NCBI RefSeq assembly: GCF_002743375.1
Contig: NZ_PDZC01000011.1
Location: 1-64,000, forward strand
Length of the DNA: 64,000 nt
Direction of reading: 5' to 3'
Origin: Sporosarcina sp. P34
GTDB lineage: Bacteria > Bacillota > Bacilli > Bacillales_A > Planococcaceae
A program made the translations under genes and the position numbers. This document shows, one piece after another, positions 18,863-26,903 of the stretch; the stretch's first letter is position 1; the number at the start of each line of letters is the position of its first letter. The notes under the pieces are model-generated. The model was not told where the DNA came from, did no database searches, and was given only the letters and a program-made list of their open reading frames with translations.

Positions 18863-20236
18863 TTGAAAACATTACATGAACAAGATCAGAATAATAAAAA
18901 GTCCTTAATAGAAAAAAATCGGAATAAAGTTTGGCAGCATATTTCAGCATATAATGAAAAAAATCCACCGATGATTATCGAAAGTGGGGAAAATGCTTGG
19001 ATAACAGATCATGAAGGTAATCGGTATTTAGATGGGATGTCAGGACTATGGTGTGTCAACGTAGGCTATGGAAGAGAAGAGATAGCAAAAGTAGCATATG
19101 AGCAAATGAAAAAGCTTTCTTATGTACCCATGACACAAAGCCATGGACCGGCAATTGAACTGGCCGCCAAAATAAATGAAATGCTAGGCGATGACTATAA
19201 GATCTTTTATTCAAATAGTGGTTCAGATGCGAATGAAGTAGCATTCAAGCTTATTCGTCAGTATCACCAGCAGAACGGAGAACCTTCCAGATATAAATTC
19301 CTCTCCCGTTATCGAGCCTATCATGGAAGCTCAATGGGAGCGCTATCTGCTACGGGCCAAGCGTTGCGTAAATACAAGTATGAGCCGCTAGTGCCAGGCT
19401 TCTTACATGTAGCACCTCCAGATAACTATCGAAAGCCTGAAGGAATATCGGTCGAAGAGTATAATATCCAGCGTGCTTTGGAGCTTGAAGAAAAAATCAT
19501 TTGGGAACAAAAAGATACGATCGCAGGAATTATTATGGAGCCGCTCATTACAGGGGGAGGAATCTTAATTCCACATCCGGTGTACTTAGAGAAAGTCCAA
19601 GAAATCTGTACTCGTCACGGTGTCCTCTTGATCATCGATGAGGTGATTTGCGGGTTTGGACGTACTGGAAAAGCATTTGGACATCAACACTACAATGTGA
19701 AACCAGATGTTGTAACGATGGCGAAAGGTTTAACGAGTGCATACCTTCCATTATCCGTGACAGCAATCCGCAAAGATATCTATGAAAAGTTTGATACTAG
19801 CGAAGACTACAGTCATTTCCGTCATGTCAATACGTTTGGTGGAAATCCAGCTGCGTGTGCAGTTGCGTTAAAGAACTTAGAGATTCTAGAACGCGAAGAT
19901 CTTATCAATCGTGCGGCAGAACTTGGAGGGCGGCTATCGGATGAACTTGCATGCTTACACGATCACCCGAACGTAGGAGATATTCGAAGTATTGGTTTCT
20001 TGATGGGAATTGAACTCGTCGAAGATAAGAAGACAAAAGAACCTGCAACGAATGCACGCATGGCGAAAATTATTGGAGAGTGTAAAGCAAATGGACTGAT
20101 TGTTGGTCGAAACGGTGAGACAGTAGAAGGATTTAATAATGTCCTTGCACTATGCCCGCCACTTTCGTGTACAGATGAAGATGTCGACTTCATCGTATCC
20201 GTTGTTAAAAAAGTATTTAAAGAGAATGAACAATAA
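18863..20236 (+). CDS. class III omega-amino acid:pyruvate aminotransferase
   Basis: A 457-residue PLP enzyme starting at TTG after GGGAGGAAAG. Signature regions: Y-L-D-G-M-S-G-L-W-C-V near residue 55, S-G-S-D-A-N-E near 118, Y-H-G-S near 152, I-D-E-V-I-C-G-F-G-R-T-G near 255 and the PLP lysine in T-M-A-K-G-L near 289. This matches the beta-alanine/taurine:pyruvate group. Paired with MmsA it would turn beta-alanine into malonic semialdehyde while making L-alanine. The nearby alanine dehydrogenase could then recycle the alanine. The exact amine donor is an inference. Confidence 0.88.
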   Translation: MKTLHEQDQNNKKSLIEKNRNKVWQHISAYNEKNPPMIIESGENAWITDHEGNRYLDGMSGLWCVNVGYGREEIAKVAYEQMKKLSYVPMTQSHGPAIELAAKINEMLGDDYKIFYSNSGSDANEVAFKLIRQYHQQNGEPSRYKFLSRYRAYHGSSMGALSATGQALRKYKYEPLVPGFLHVAPPDNYRKPEGISVEEYNIQRALELEEKIIWEQKDTIAGIIMEPLITGGGILIPHPVYLEKVQEICTRHGVLLIIDEVICGFGRTGKAFGHQHYNVKPDVVTMAKGLTSAYLPLSVTAIRKDIYEKFDTSEDYSHFRHVNTFGGNPAACAVALKNLEILEREDLINRAAELGGRLSDELACLHDHPNVGDIRSIGFLMGIELVEDKKTKEPATNARMAKIIGECKANGLIVGRNGETVEGFNNVLALCPPLSCTDEDVDFIVSVVKKVFKENEQ

Positions 20237-20258
20237 GTTGTCTATCTAGTACTGATAG

Positions 20259-20316
20259 GAAAGGTGCCTCTGGACGACTTGTGTCGCAATAAGTAGTCAG
20301 AGGTGCTTTGTCTTTA
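20259..20316 (+). terminator. imperfect terminator hairpin
   Basis: AGGTGCCTCTGGACGACTT pairs imperfectly with AAGTAGTCAGAGGTGCTTT, followed by a T-rich stretch. It separates the aminotransferase from ald. Confidence 0.6.
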
Positions 20317-20415
20317 CATCAAGTAGCGCCGTGTACTATGCATGGCTTATACCACTAAATCTCAGCGAACTGATAACTATACAATAGTATACATTTTATC
20401 CGAGGAGGAATGGGT

Positions 20416-21555
20416 ATGTTGATTGGTGTACCAAAGGAGATTAAAAATAACGAGAATCGTGTAGCGATGACCCCGGCAGGAGTGTACACACTTCGCTCGT
20501 GCGGCCATGAAGTACTTATTGAAACAGAAGCGGGTTTAGGATCAAGTTTCACAGACGAAGACTACATGGATGCGGGTGCAAAGATCGTTCAGACAGCGGA
20601 AGAAGCATGGAGCGCTGAAATGGTTATGAAAGTAAAGGAACCCATTGCCTCTGAATATCGTTATTTTCGTAAAGGGTTACTCCTATTCACATACTTACAT
20701 TTAGCATCTGAGACGGAGTTGACTCAAGCTCTTTTAGAAAGTGGAGTGACGGGGCTTGCTTATGAAACCGTTCAGTTGCCTAATCAATCTTTGCCTTTGC
20801 TCGCGCCGATGAGCGAAGTAGCTGGAAGAATGGCAACACAAATCGGTGCTCAATTTCTTGAAAAAACGAATGGTGGAAAAGGCATTTTACTCGCTGGGGT
20901 ACCGGGTGTTTCTCGAGGGAATGTCGTAGTCATTGGCGGTGGGCAGGCAGGAACAAATGCTGCACGTATTGCGATCGGGATGGGTGCTCACGTAACCGTA
21001 TTGGATTTGTCAGTAGATCGTTTACGGCAATTGGATGATATTTTTGGCAATCACATTCAGACACTGGTTTCAAATCCACATACTATCGCAGAATCAGTCA
21101 AAGAAGCAGACCTTGTGATTGGTGCGGTGCTCATACCGGGAGCTAAAGCACCTAAGCTCGTCTCTGAAGAAATGGTTCAATCTATGAAACCTGGATCGGT
21201 TCTTGTGGATATCGCAATCGATCAAGGAGGAATTTTTGAAACATCAGATCGTGTAACGACACACGATGCCCCGATCTATACAAAACATGGTGTAGTACAC
21301 TATGCAGTCGCGAATATGCCAGGTGCAGTACCGCAAACGTCAACCGTAGCATTAACCAACGTGACCGTTCCTTACGCGCTTCAAATTGCCAATAAAGGAT
21401 GCAGACAAGCGCTACTAGACAATGAAGCACTTCGAAAAGGTTTAAATACTATGAATGGTCATGTAACATACAAAGCCGTTGCAGAAGCACAGGGCTTACA
21501 TTACACATCTTCAATCTCTATAATAGAAAACGATGGTTTAGTAGCGAATACTTAA
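20416..21555 (+). CDS. ald: alanine dehydrogenase
   Basis: A 379-residue NAD-dependent enzyme converting L-alanine to pyruvate and ammonia. I start at ATG 20416, 7 nt after AGGAGG, giving the family's [10 protein letters not shown]. The ATG at 20410 touches the ribosome binding site. Seen: R-V-A-M-T-P near residue 15, K-V-K-E-P near 74, the Rossmann glycine motif V-I-G-G-G-Q-A-G near 175, and the [12 protein letters not shown] signature near 297. It has its own leader but is adjacent to the aminotransferase, whose alanine product it could recycle. Confidence 0.96.
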   Translation: MLIGVPKEIKNNENRVAMTPAGVYTLRSCGHEVLIETEAGLGSSFTDEDYMDAGAKIVQTAEEAWSAEMVMKVKEPIASEYRYFRKGLLLFTYLHLASETELTQALLESGVTGLAYETVQLPNQSLPLLAPMSEVAGRMATQIGAQFLEKTNGGKGILLAGVPGVSRGNVVVIGGGQAGTNAARIAIGMGAHVTVLDLSVDRLRQLDDIFGNHIQTLVSNPHTIAESVKEADLVIGAVLIPGAKAPKLVSEEMVQSMKPGSVLVDIAIDQGGIFETSDRVTTHDAPIYTKHGVVHYAVANMPGAVPQTSTVALTNVTVPYALQIANKGCRQALLDNEALRKGLNTMNGHVTYKAVAEAQGLHYTSSISIIENDGLVANT

Positions 21556-21600
21556 AAGCATCGTCATATATTCACTTGTCATTATGTATAAATGAAATGG

Positions 21601-21655
21601 GTCCCTCTACCACACTATATTTTGAAAAAATATAGTGTGGTAGAGGGACTTTTTC
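21601..21655 (+). terminator. very strong terminator, 23-bp perfect stem
   Basis: Arms 21601-21623 and 21627-21649 are perfectly complementary with a 3-nt loop, followed by TTTTTCTCTTT. It is unusually long for a terminator and marks the border between the catabolic island and the surface-protein cluster. Confidence 0.9.
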
Positions 21656-21742
21656 TCTTTATACTAATGAGAAAATCTTTCATTCTACATGGTAAATCTA
21701 GTAAAATCCTGTATAATCGACATCAAAAGGAGGTTGCTAGAT

Positions 21743-23425
21743 TTGAAATTCATGACGAAATGTATCCCATCTACTTTGTTCGCCGTTCTGATTACCTTAG
21801 TGATGACGCTGTCAACCGAAGCAGCTACTTGGCCGGACCATTCACCTGATCAAAATCCGGACAAGCCGTGGACTATTACGTTCAATAAACCGGTAAATAA
21901 AGATACGGTCAGCGAAAGCACAATTTATATCAAAGACTCTAAAGGAACAACGCAGAACAATGAAATAACATACTCAGACTCAGACAAGAAAGTACATATC
22001 GCACCGCCAACAGGAAACTATCGTAGTGGCGAAACGTACACATTGCATATCACACAAGCTGTGCATAATACAGATAACCAACCATTAAATGCACCGGTTA
22101 CTAAAACGTTTTCCATTAAAGCGGGAATTACATATGACTTGGCGAATGTACAAGCCAATGGCACGACTAGCACAGTGGAAAGGTTTCCAAGTTTTGAAGC
22201 AGCGGCCAGCCGTATGAATAGCAATCAAGTCGTGCTGTTCCAAAACAATATCATCCACATGCCGAAAGGGCTTATTTCAACCGTGGCATACGGTGGCAGC
22301 TCATTGACCATTTTGTATGCTGATCAAGCCTTGAAAACTCAAGAAACATATGTACCAGCAGACACGGAACTTGTGTATGTTGACTCGACAGCCACTTCTG
22401 TAAAAGTCGAGCTGGCAGGAAGAAACTTTTACATCAAGCCACAAAATGCAACGATGCTACCAAGTCAGACCGTAACGGATCGCACCTATTATAAAGTGTT
22501 GAATCGTTCACTCTATCATTCGATTTATTCACATAGGACAAAGACGTTCGCATCGTATGAAATGGGTGCTGCCCCAAGCTTCATGCAGGAAGGGGTAAAG
22601 TATTACAGCACGGACGGCAGTCATTTCCATAATGAAGCAGGAGTTTTGATTGGCACGGCTCATCAATACTTCCAGTACGTGCCGATGCGTAGCATGACAC
22701 GCTATACAGCTGAAGAGTTGGATGCGTATATTATGAAACAGCTAAGTATCCTTGAGACCAACAATCCTAATTCCACAATTTATAAAAATGCAACAACGAG
22801 AAGTAAATTAATCGGGTTGGGCTCAGAATTGAAGCGAATTGAAAGAGAGAATCATGTCAATGCGATGCATATACTAGCGCTTGCACAGCATGAAAGTCAG
22901 TATGGACTCAGTAAGCACGCGCTGGAATCCAATAATTTATTCGGTATGTACGTAACAGATGATAATCCGTTGAATAAAAACTTTGATTCCGTAAGCGCAA
23001 ATATTCAAGAACTGGTCAATGCCTTTTTGAATAGAAATTACTTACCGCCTCAAGCCAAATATGCGAATGGAACGAATTTCGGTAATAAAGCAGTCGGCAT
23101 GAACGTTAAATATGCATCCGATCCATACTGGGGTTCTAAAATCGCAGGGCATTTGTATCGAATGGATCGTTCGATGGGCGGGAAAGAATTGGCGAACCAA
23201 CTGAAGATTGGATTGACGAATCCGTCCAGTTTGAATGTACGTCCTATACCTTCATCAGTCCCAGGCACGCCGACCATATATAAATATCACAAGATGGGCA
23301 TGCCACTTATTATTTTGGATGATCAAATACCTGAAGCGCCATGGATCAAAATTCGTTCAGATAAAGCTCCATATGACACAGTATACGTGCACGGAGATTT
23401 TGTAGATCCGTTAGAATGGCAATGA
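21743..23425 (+). CDS. secreted N-acetylglucosaminidase with Ig-like and SH3-like domains
   Basis: A 560-residue exported protein starting at TTG 21743, 9 nt after AAGGAGG. The ORF extends upstream, but without a ribosome binding site. A signal peptide covers about residues 1-27. Residues about 30-125 form the cluster's shared Ig-like module (K-P-W-T-I-T-F-N-K). Residues about 340-470 are a glucosaminidase/LytG-type domain with the putative catalytic glutamate in A-Q-H-E-S-Q-Y-G (near 384) and S-N-N-L-F-G-M. Residues about 490-560 resemble an SH3b wall-binding domain (S-L-N-V-R-P-I-P). It probably trims peptidoglycan glycan strands. First gene of the surface cluster. Confidence 0.85.
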   Translation: MKFMTKCIPSTLFAVLITLVMTLSTEAATWPDHSPDQNPDKPWTITFNKPVNKDTVSESTIYIKDSKGTTQNNEITYSDSDKKVHIAPPTGNYRSGETYTLHITQAVHNTDNQPLNAPVTKTFSIKAGITYDLANVQANGTTSTVERFPSFEAAASRMNSNQVVLFQNNIIHMPKGLISTVAYGGSSLTILYADQALKTQETYVPADTELVYVDSTATSVKVELAGRNFYIKPQNATMLPSQTVTDRTYYKVLNRSLYHSIYSHRTKTFASYEMGAAPSFMQEGVKYYSTDGSHFHNEAGVLIGTAHQYFQYVPMRSMTRYTAEELDAYIMKQLSILETNNPNSTIYKNATTRSKLIGLGSELKRIERENHVNAMHILALAQHESQYGLSKHALESNNLFGMYVTDDNPLNKNFDSVSANIQELVNAFLNRNYLPPQAKYANGTNFGNKAVGMNVKYASDPYWGSKIAGHLYRMDRSMGGKELANQLKIGLTNPSSLNVRPIPSSVPGTPTIYKYHKMGMPLIILDDQIPEAPWIKIRSDKAPYDTVYVHGDFVDPLEWQ

Positions 23426-23436
23426 ACACGGAAACA

Positions 23437-23470
23437 ACCCCTTACCTACATTATCGGTAAGGGGTATTTT
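23437..23470 (+). terminator. terminator hairpin between convergent genes
   Basis: A perfect 10-bp stem ACCCCTTACC / GGTAAGGGGT with a 9-nt loop, then ATTTTT. Confidence 0.85.
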
Positions 23471-24381
23471 TAGTCCATCCGCGTGAAAAACTCTTTCGTC
23501 AAGTCACCGTTAATTCCTATAGCCGCAGCGCTCCCGGTTCCTGCTGCGACTAGTAGCTGCGAAGGGACGATATGTGAAACATCACCCGCTGCATAGACAT
23601 TCCAAACGGTTGTCCGGCCGTATTCATCGGTTAAAATCCCACCGTATTTATTGCGCTCACACCCTAAGTCTTGCGCGAAATGATTGGGATGACTCCAGCG
23701 AGGAGTGGCAAATCCACCTGCGCGGTCTATCAATGTACCGTCTTCAAGCCGCACACTGTGCAGTTGCCCGTCTTCTCCTTCAAGGCCCGAAATGATATCA
23801 TCGACAATTTGAATTCCTTTCGCACTCAACTTCTTTTGTTCTTCCGTCGTCAGCTGACCTTCTCCACCTGTGAAAACAATCAGATCCCGGCTCCATGTAT
23901 ACACTTCTGTGGCTAATTTAAACACATTCTTATCTGCAAATACAGCCAATGAACGATCGCGTAATTCCCAGCCGTCACAATACGGACAACTGAAGATGGA
24001 TGTGCCATAAAAGCGCTCAATACCAGGCACATTAGGCTGTTCATCACGCAAACCGACAGCAAGAAGTACTTTCTGTGTGCGGAACGTCCTGCCGTCTGCT
24101 GTCATCAACTCATAATGTGATTCATCCAATCGTTCAACTGCAACAACTTTTTGATGGTGAAATGTTACAGACGGATACTGCGTCAGTTCCTCCCGCCCAA
24201 TCTTCCGTAATTCCGAAGGTGGCACACCGTCTCGCGTTAAAAATCCATGTGATGCACGGGAGACGCGGTTTCTTGCATGATCATCATCGAATACAATAAT
24301 ATTCCGCCTTGCCCGTCCGAGCACTAAAGCTGCACTTAATCCAGCGGGTCCGCCACCAATGATTGCACATTCATAGATCAT
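23470..24381 (-). CDS. NAD(P)/FAD oxidoreductase, thioredoxin-reductase-like
   Basis: A 303-residue flavoprotein. Seen: the FAD-binding motif I-I-G-G-G-P-A-G-L-S-A-A near the N-terminus, the redox pair C-P-Y-C in F-S-C-P-Y-C-D-G near residue 135, and Y-A-A-G-D-V-S near 265. I favour ATG 24381, well spaced from AAAAGGGA. An ATG four codons earlier sits on that site. It is shorter than classical TrxB and resembles stand-alone TrxR-like proteins. No thioredoxin partner is near. It is convergent with the glucosaminidase gene and cytosolic, so it may be a bystander in the surface cluster. Confidence 0.85.
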   Translation of the reverse strand: MIYECAIIGGGPAGLSAALVLGRARRNIIVFDDDHARNRVSRASHGFLTRDGVPPSELRKIGREELTQYPSVTFHHQKVVAVERLDESHYELMTADGRTFRTQKVLLAVGLRDEQPNVPGIERFYGTSIFSCPYCDGWELRDRSLAVFADKNVFKLATEVYTWSRDLIVFTGGEGQLTTEEQKKLSAKGIQIVDDIISGLEGEDGQLHSVRLEDGTLIDRAGGFATPRWSHPNHFAQDLGCERNKYGGILTDEYGRTTVWNVYAAGDVSHIVPSQLLVAAGTGSAAAIGINGDLTKEFFTRMD

Positions 24382-24393
24382 TGCTATTTTCAT

Positions 24394-24748
24394 CCCTTTT
24401 CATTCCATTTTGTTTATAGGACTTCCCTTGAAACGTCTGAAGTAAACTGGAGTGTGTAAAAATTGGAGAAAATAGCACAGAACTGTTGGGAAAATGCGAG
24501 AACATATCTTGTCTTTAGCTAATAGAGATACGTTCGATGCTTTACGGTTTATCATGTATATTTCAAACTGGACAATTAGGTTAAAAGGACCGGTTCTAGA
24601 TTCTTAATAAATGGCTATTAATGCCGATAAATGAAGAAGGAGACTTTATTTTTATATAGCCATGTGTTTAGGTCGGAAATTTAGTATAAAAGACGTTACT
24701 GGCTATTTATTGCAACATCAAATTTATCAAGTGGGGGAGAATAAGGAA
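24394..24748 (+). other. AT-rich leader of surface operon, no gene
   Basis: This is 355 nt between divergent genes with no credible CDS. AATAAATGGCTATT (about 24607-24620) can pair with GGCTATTTATT (about 24702-24712), giving a possible structured leader ahead of the GGGGGAGA ribosome binding site. I could not assign a known riboswitch and found no convincing promoter. Confidence 0.35.
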
Positions 24749-26872
24749 ATGAGACAATTTTGGAAAGCGGTATTTGCACTGATACTGTTGGTCGGTGTGC
24801 TTGGTGCGGGGTTGAAGGCCGATGCAGCGGTGAAGCCGGGAACTCCGGAGCCTGTTGAGAAGAAGCCTTATGAGTATGAGTTTGAAGTTACGGACAAAGA
24901 GTATAATGGATTTAAAGGTGCTAAACAGATGGTAATTACTTTTGATAAAGAAATTAACCCGATTCTGCCTAGCGATGTCTACGTAGAACAAATAGTAGAT
25001 GGTAAAGGAGTAGTAGTTCCAATTATCGCTTCGGTTACACCGCCAACTTCATCTGCAACAAATAAACTCATTATTACATTCAAGAATTTAGAGTTAATTG
25101 ATCATGTTGGTAAAGATGACTTGCGGTTAGTGATCAAGCAAGGAAAGTTGTATTTTGATCAGATTACTGACTATGTATTGCCGTTTAAATTTTATGATTT
25201 GACGCCTGGGTTCAATTCAATATTTCTTGATGTCGAAAATGCAAAAAATATTAATACTAATATTTTTAAATATAATGAACCCCGTAATGTAATGATTCAG
25301 GTGCCACCTGTTTATATGACAAAGATTGAGACGATACATCGTTATATTGAAGCAGTTGGTCCAGGAGATGCAGCAAGTAAACAATCACCCAACCTATCAA
25401 ATATTGATGTAATTGCAGATCCGGCAGCGACACGTATGAAAGTAAAATTGGGTACAGGCATAGATTCAGAACATTCGAGGGACTTGGATCGGTCGACTGC
25501 AGGAGTCAATGGTTTTTCTTTAGGTCAAGCAGGAATTGATACGATTGTATGTAAAGATCCCACTGCTAAAGAAGATGACTGTAATGAATATAATGATCAA
25601 ATTCAATTAACAGCATATAGTAAAGATGGGCGTAAACTTGAAACCAGAAATTTTAAAATGCGTGTAAATGATCCTCAAAAAGACTTCAAAATTAATGATT
25701 ATGTAAAAGCAAATCCTAAATTGTATGGTAAGCCAATATCCCTTTACGACTTTATGGCTTCACCTACCTTGCTAAATGATATTATGCAGGAAACTACTCT
25801 TGGTAAATTGGATGACTTTGGGGTTGTATATTCGGTTGGTAATGAAGCCGTTGTAGAAACACGCGATCAATTTAATATGGCATTAAAGAATGATAAGCTG
25901 AAGAAAATTAAATTGAAAAACAACATCACTTTGACAAATACTGAACCGTTTATAGTTAATCGTGATGTAATCATTTCTGGAGGTAATATAACGGGAGATG
26001 TTGTACTAGGAATTGGCGAAAAACGTCTTATTCGTCTAGAAAAAACAACAATCACAGGTAATTTAACGGTGGACGTAGGTAAGGAAGGAACTGCTGTATT
26101 GGATGACGTTAATGTAAATGGGAATACGTCAGATCCTCATACTAAAATAGTGAGCGGCGGAACGAACTCTATCTACTTAAATAATTTTAAATCTGCTGGC
26201 GGTATAATCCTTAAAAATGAGGAGCCGATTAGGATAGTTACGACAGCTTCAACTGGAGAATTAATAGCCAATGAATTTCCGTCATTGCATTTACAAGGCG
26301 CGGGTAAAGTTCACTTGCAAGGTAAATTTAATGAAGTTGAGCTGTTACAAGGCGCTAAGGGCATTCACTTTGTTTCATATACCGAGATCGATAGAATAAC
26401 CACAAAAATAACAATAAATGAAGAATTAGAGAAAATTGAACTTACCGGTAATAAAGTTAAGGTGAATAATTTGGATAGGTTGAATGATATTTTAAAAATA
26501 AAACTTGGTAAGCTGGAAGAGGTTAAGCCTGGGGACCTTGAAGATATTAGAATGTTAACTACGACAGAACAATTAATAATAAATGACTTAAATAACACAA
26601 AATTTGAATTGGATAATAATTCAAATTTACACGTAAGTGATAGTTTTAAAATAGAAAACAACTGGAAATTTGAACGTTTGATAAATAAAAGTAATAAACA
26701 AGTATACGATATCGAGAATATTGAATTAAGTTCTAATACAAGTGAAGAACACGTTATTAAATTACCAGATTCATTTTCTTGGGAACCCGCGGTTGTGTAT
26801 GAAGCAGAATTCTTTATAACAATTAGTAATATCTCATATAAGTTAATAATTCCTTTTAAAGTTAGCCAGTAA
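24749..26872 (+). CDS. secreted beta-solenoid surface protein with Ig-like domain
   Basis: A 707-residue exported protein from ATG 24749 behind GGGGGAGA. The ORF opens 29 codons earlier without a site. Signal peptide at about residues 1-26. Residues about 45-130 resemble the Ig-like module of the neighbours (Q-M-V-I-T-F-D-K-E-I-N). From about residue 375 a ladder of short strands with regular I/V/L and N/G turns (V-I-I-S-G-G-N-I-T-G-D-V-V-L, then T-T-I-T-G-N-L-T-V-D) suggests a pectate-lyase-like right-handed beta-helix. No catalytic residues recognised. Two cysteines (about residues 275-285) could form a disulfide. The last third is strikingly AT-rich. Confidence 0.75.
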   Translation: MRQFWKAVFALILLVGVLGAGLKADAAVKPGTPEPVEKKPYEYEFEVTDKEYNGFKGAKQMVITFDKEINPILPSDVYVEQIVDGKGVVVPIIASVTPPTSSATNKLIITFKNLELIDHVGKDDLRLVIKQGKLYFDQITDYVLPFKFYDLTPGFNSIFLDVENAKNINTNIFKYNEPRNVMIQVPPVYMTKIETIHRYIEAVGPGDAASKQSPNLSNIDVIADPAATRMKVKLGTGIDSEHSRDLDRSTAGVNGFSLGQAGIDTIVCKDPTAKEDDCNEYNDQIQLTAYSKDGRKLETRNFKMRVNDPQKDFKINDYVKANPKLYGKPISLYDFMASPTLLNDIMQETTLGKLDDFGVVYSVGNEAVVETRDQFNMALKNDKLKKIKLKNNITLTNTEPFIVNRDVIISGGNITGDVVLGIGEKRLIRLEKTTITGNLTVDVGKEGTAVLDDVNVNGNTSDPHTKIVSGGTNSIYLNNFKSAGGIILKNEEPIRIVTTASTGELIANEFPSLHLQGAGKVHLQGKFNEVELLQGAKGIHFVSYTEIDRITTKITINEELEKIELTGNKVKVNNLDRLNDILKIKLGKLEEVKPGDLEDIRMLTTTEQLIINDLNNTKFELDNNSNLHVSDSFKIENNWKFERLINKSNKQVYDIENIELSSNTSEEHVIKLPDSFSWEPAVVYEAEFFITISNISYKLIIPFKVSQ

Positions 26873-26903
26873 TGTATATAACGTTTCATAAGGAGGAGGA
26901 ATT

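Noticed and set aside
24394..24748. Cyclic-di-GMP or other known riboswitch before the surface operon
   Set aside because: The conserved core bases of known classes are not present, only a possible long-range stem.
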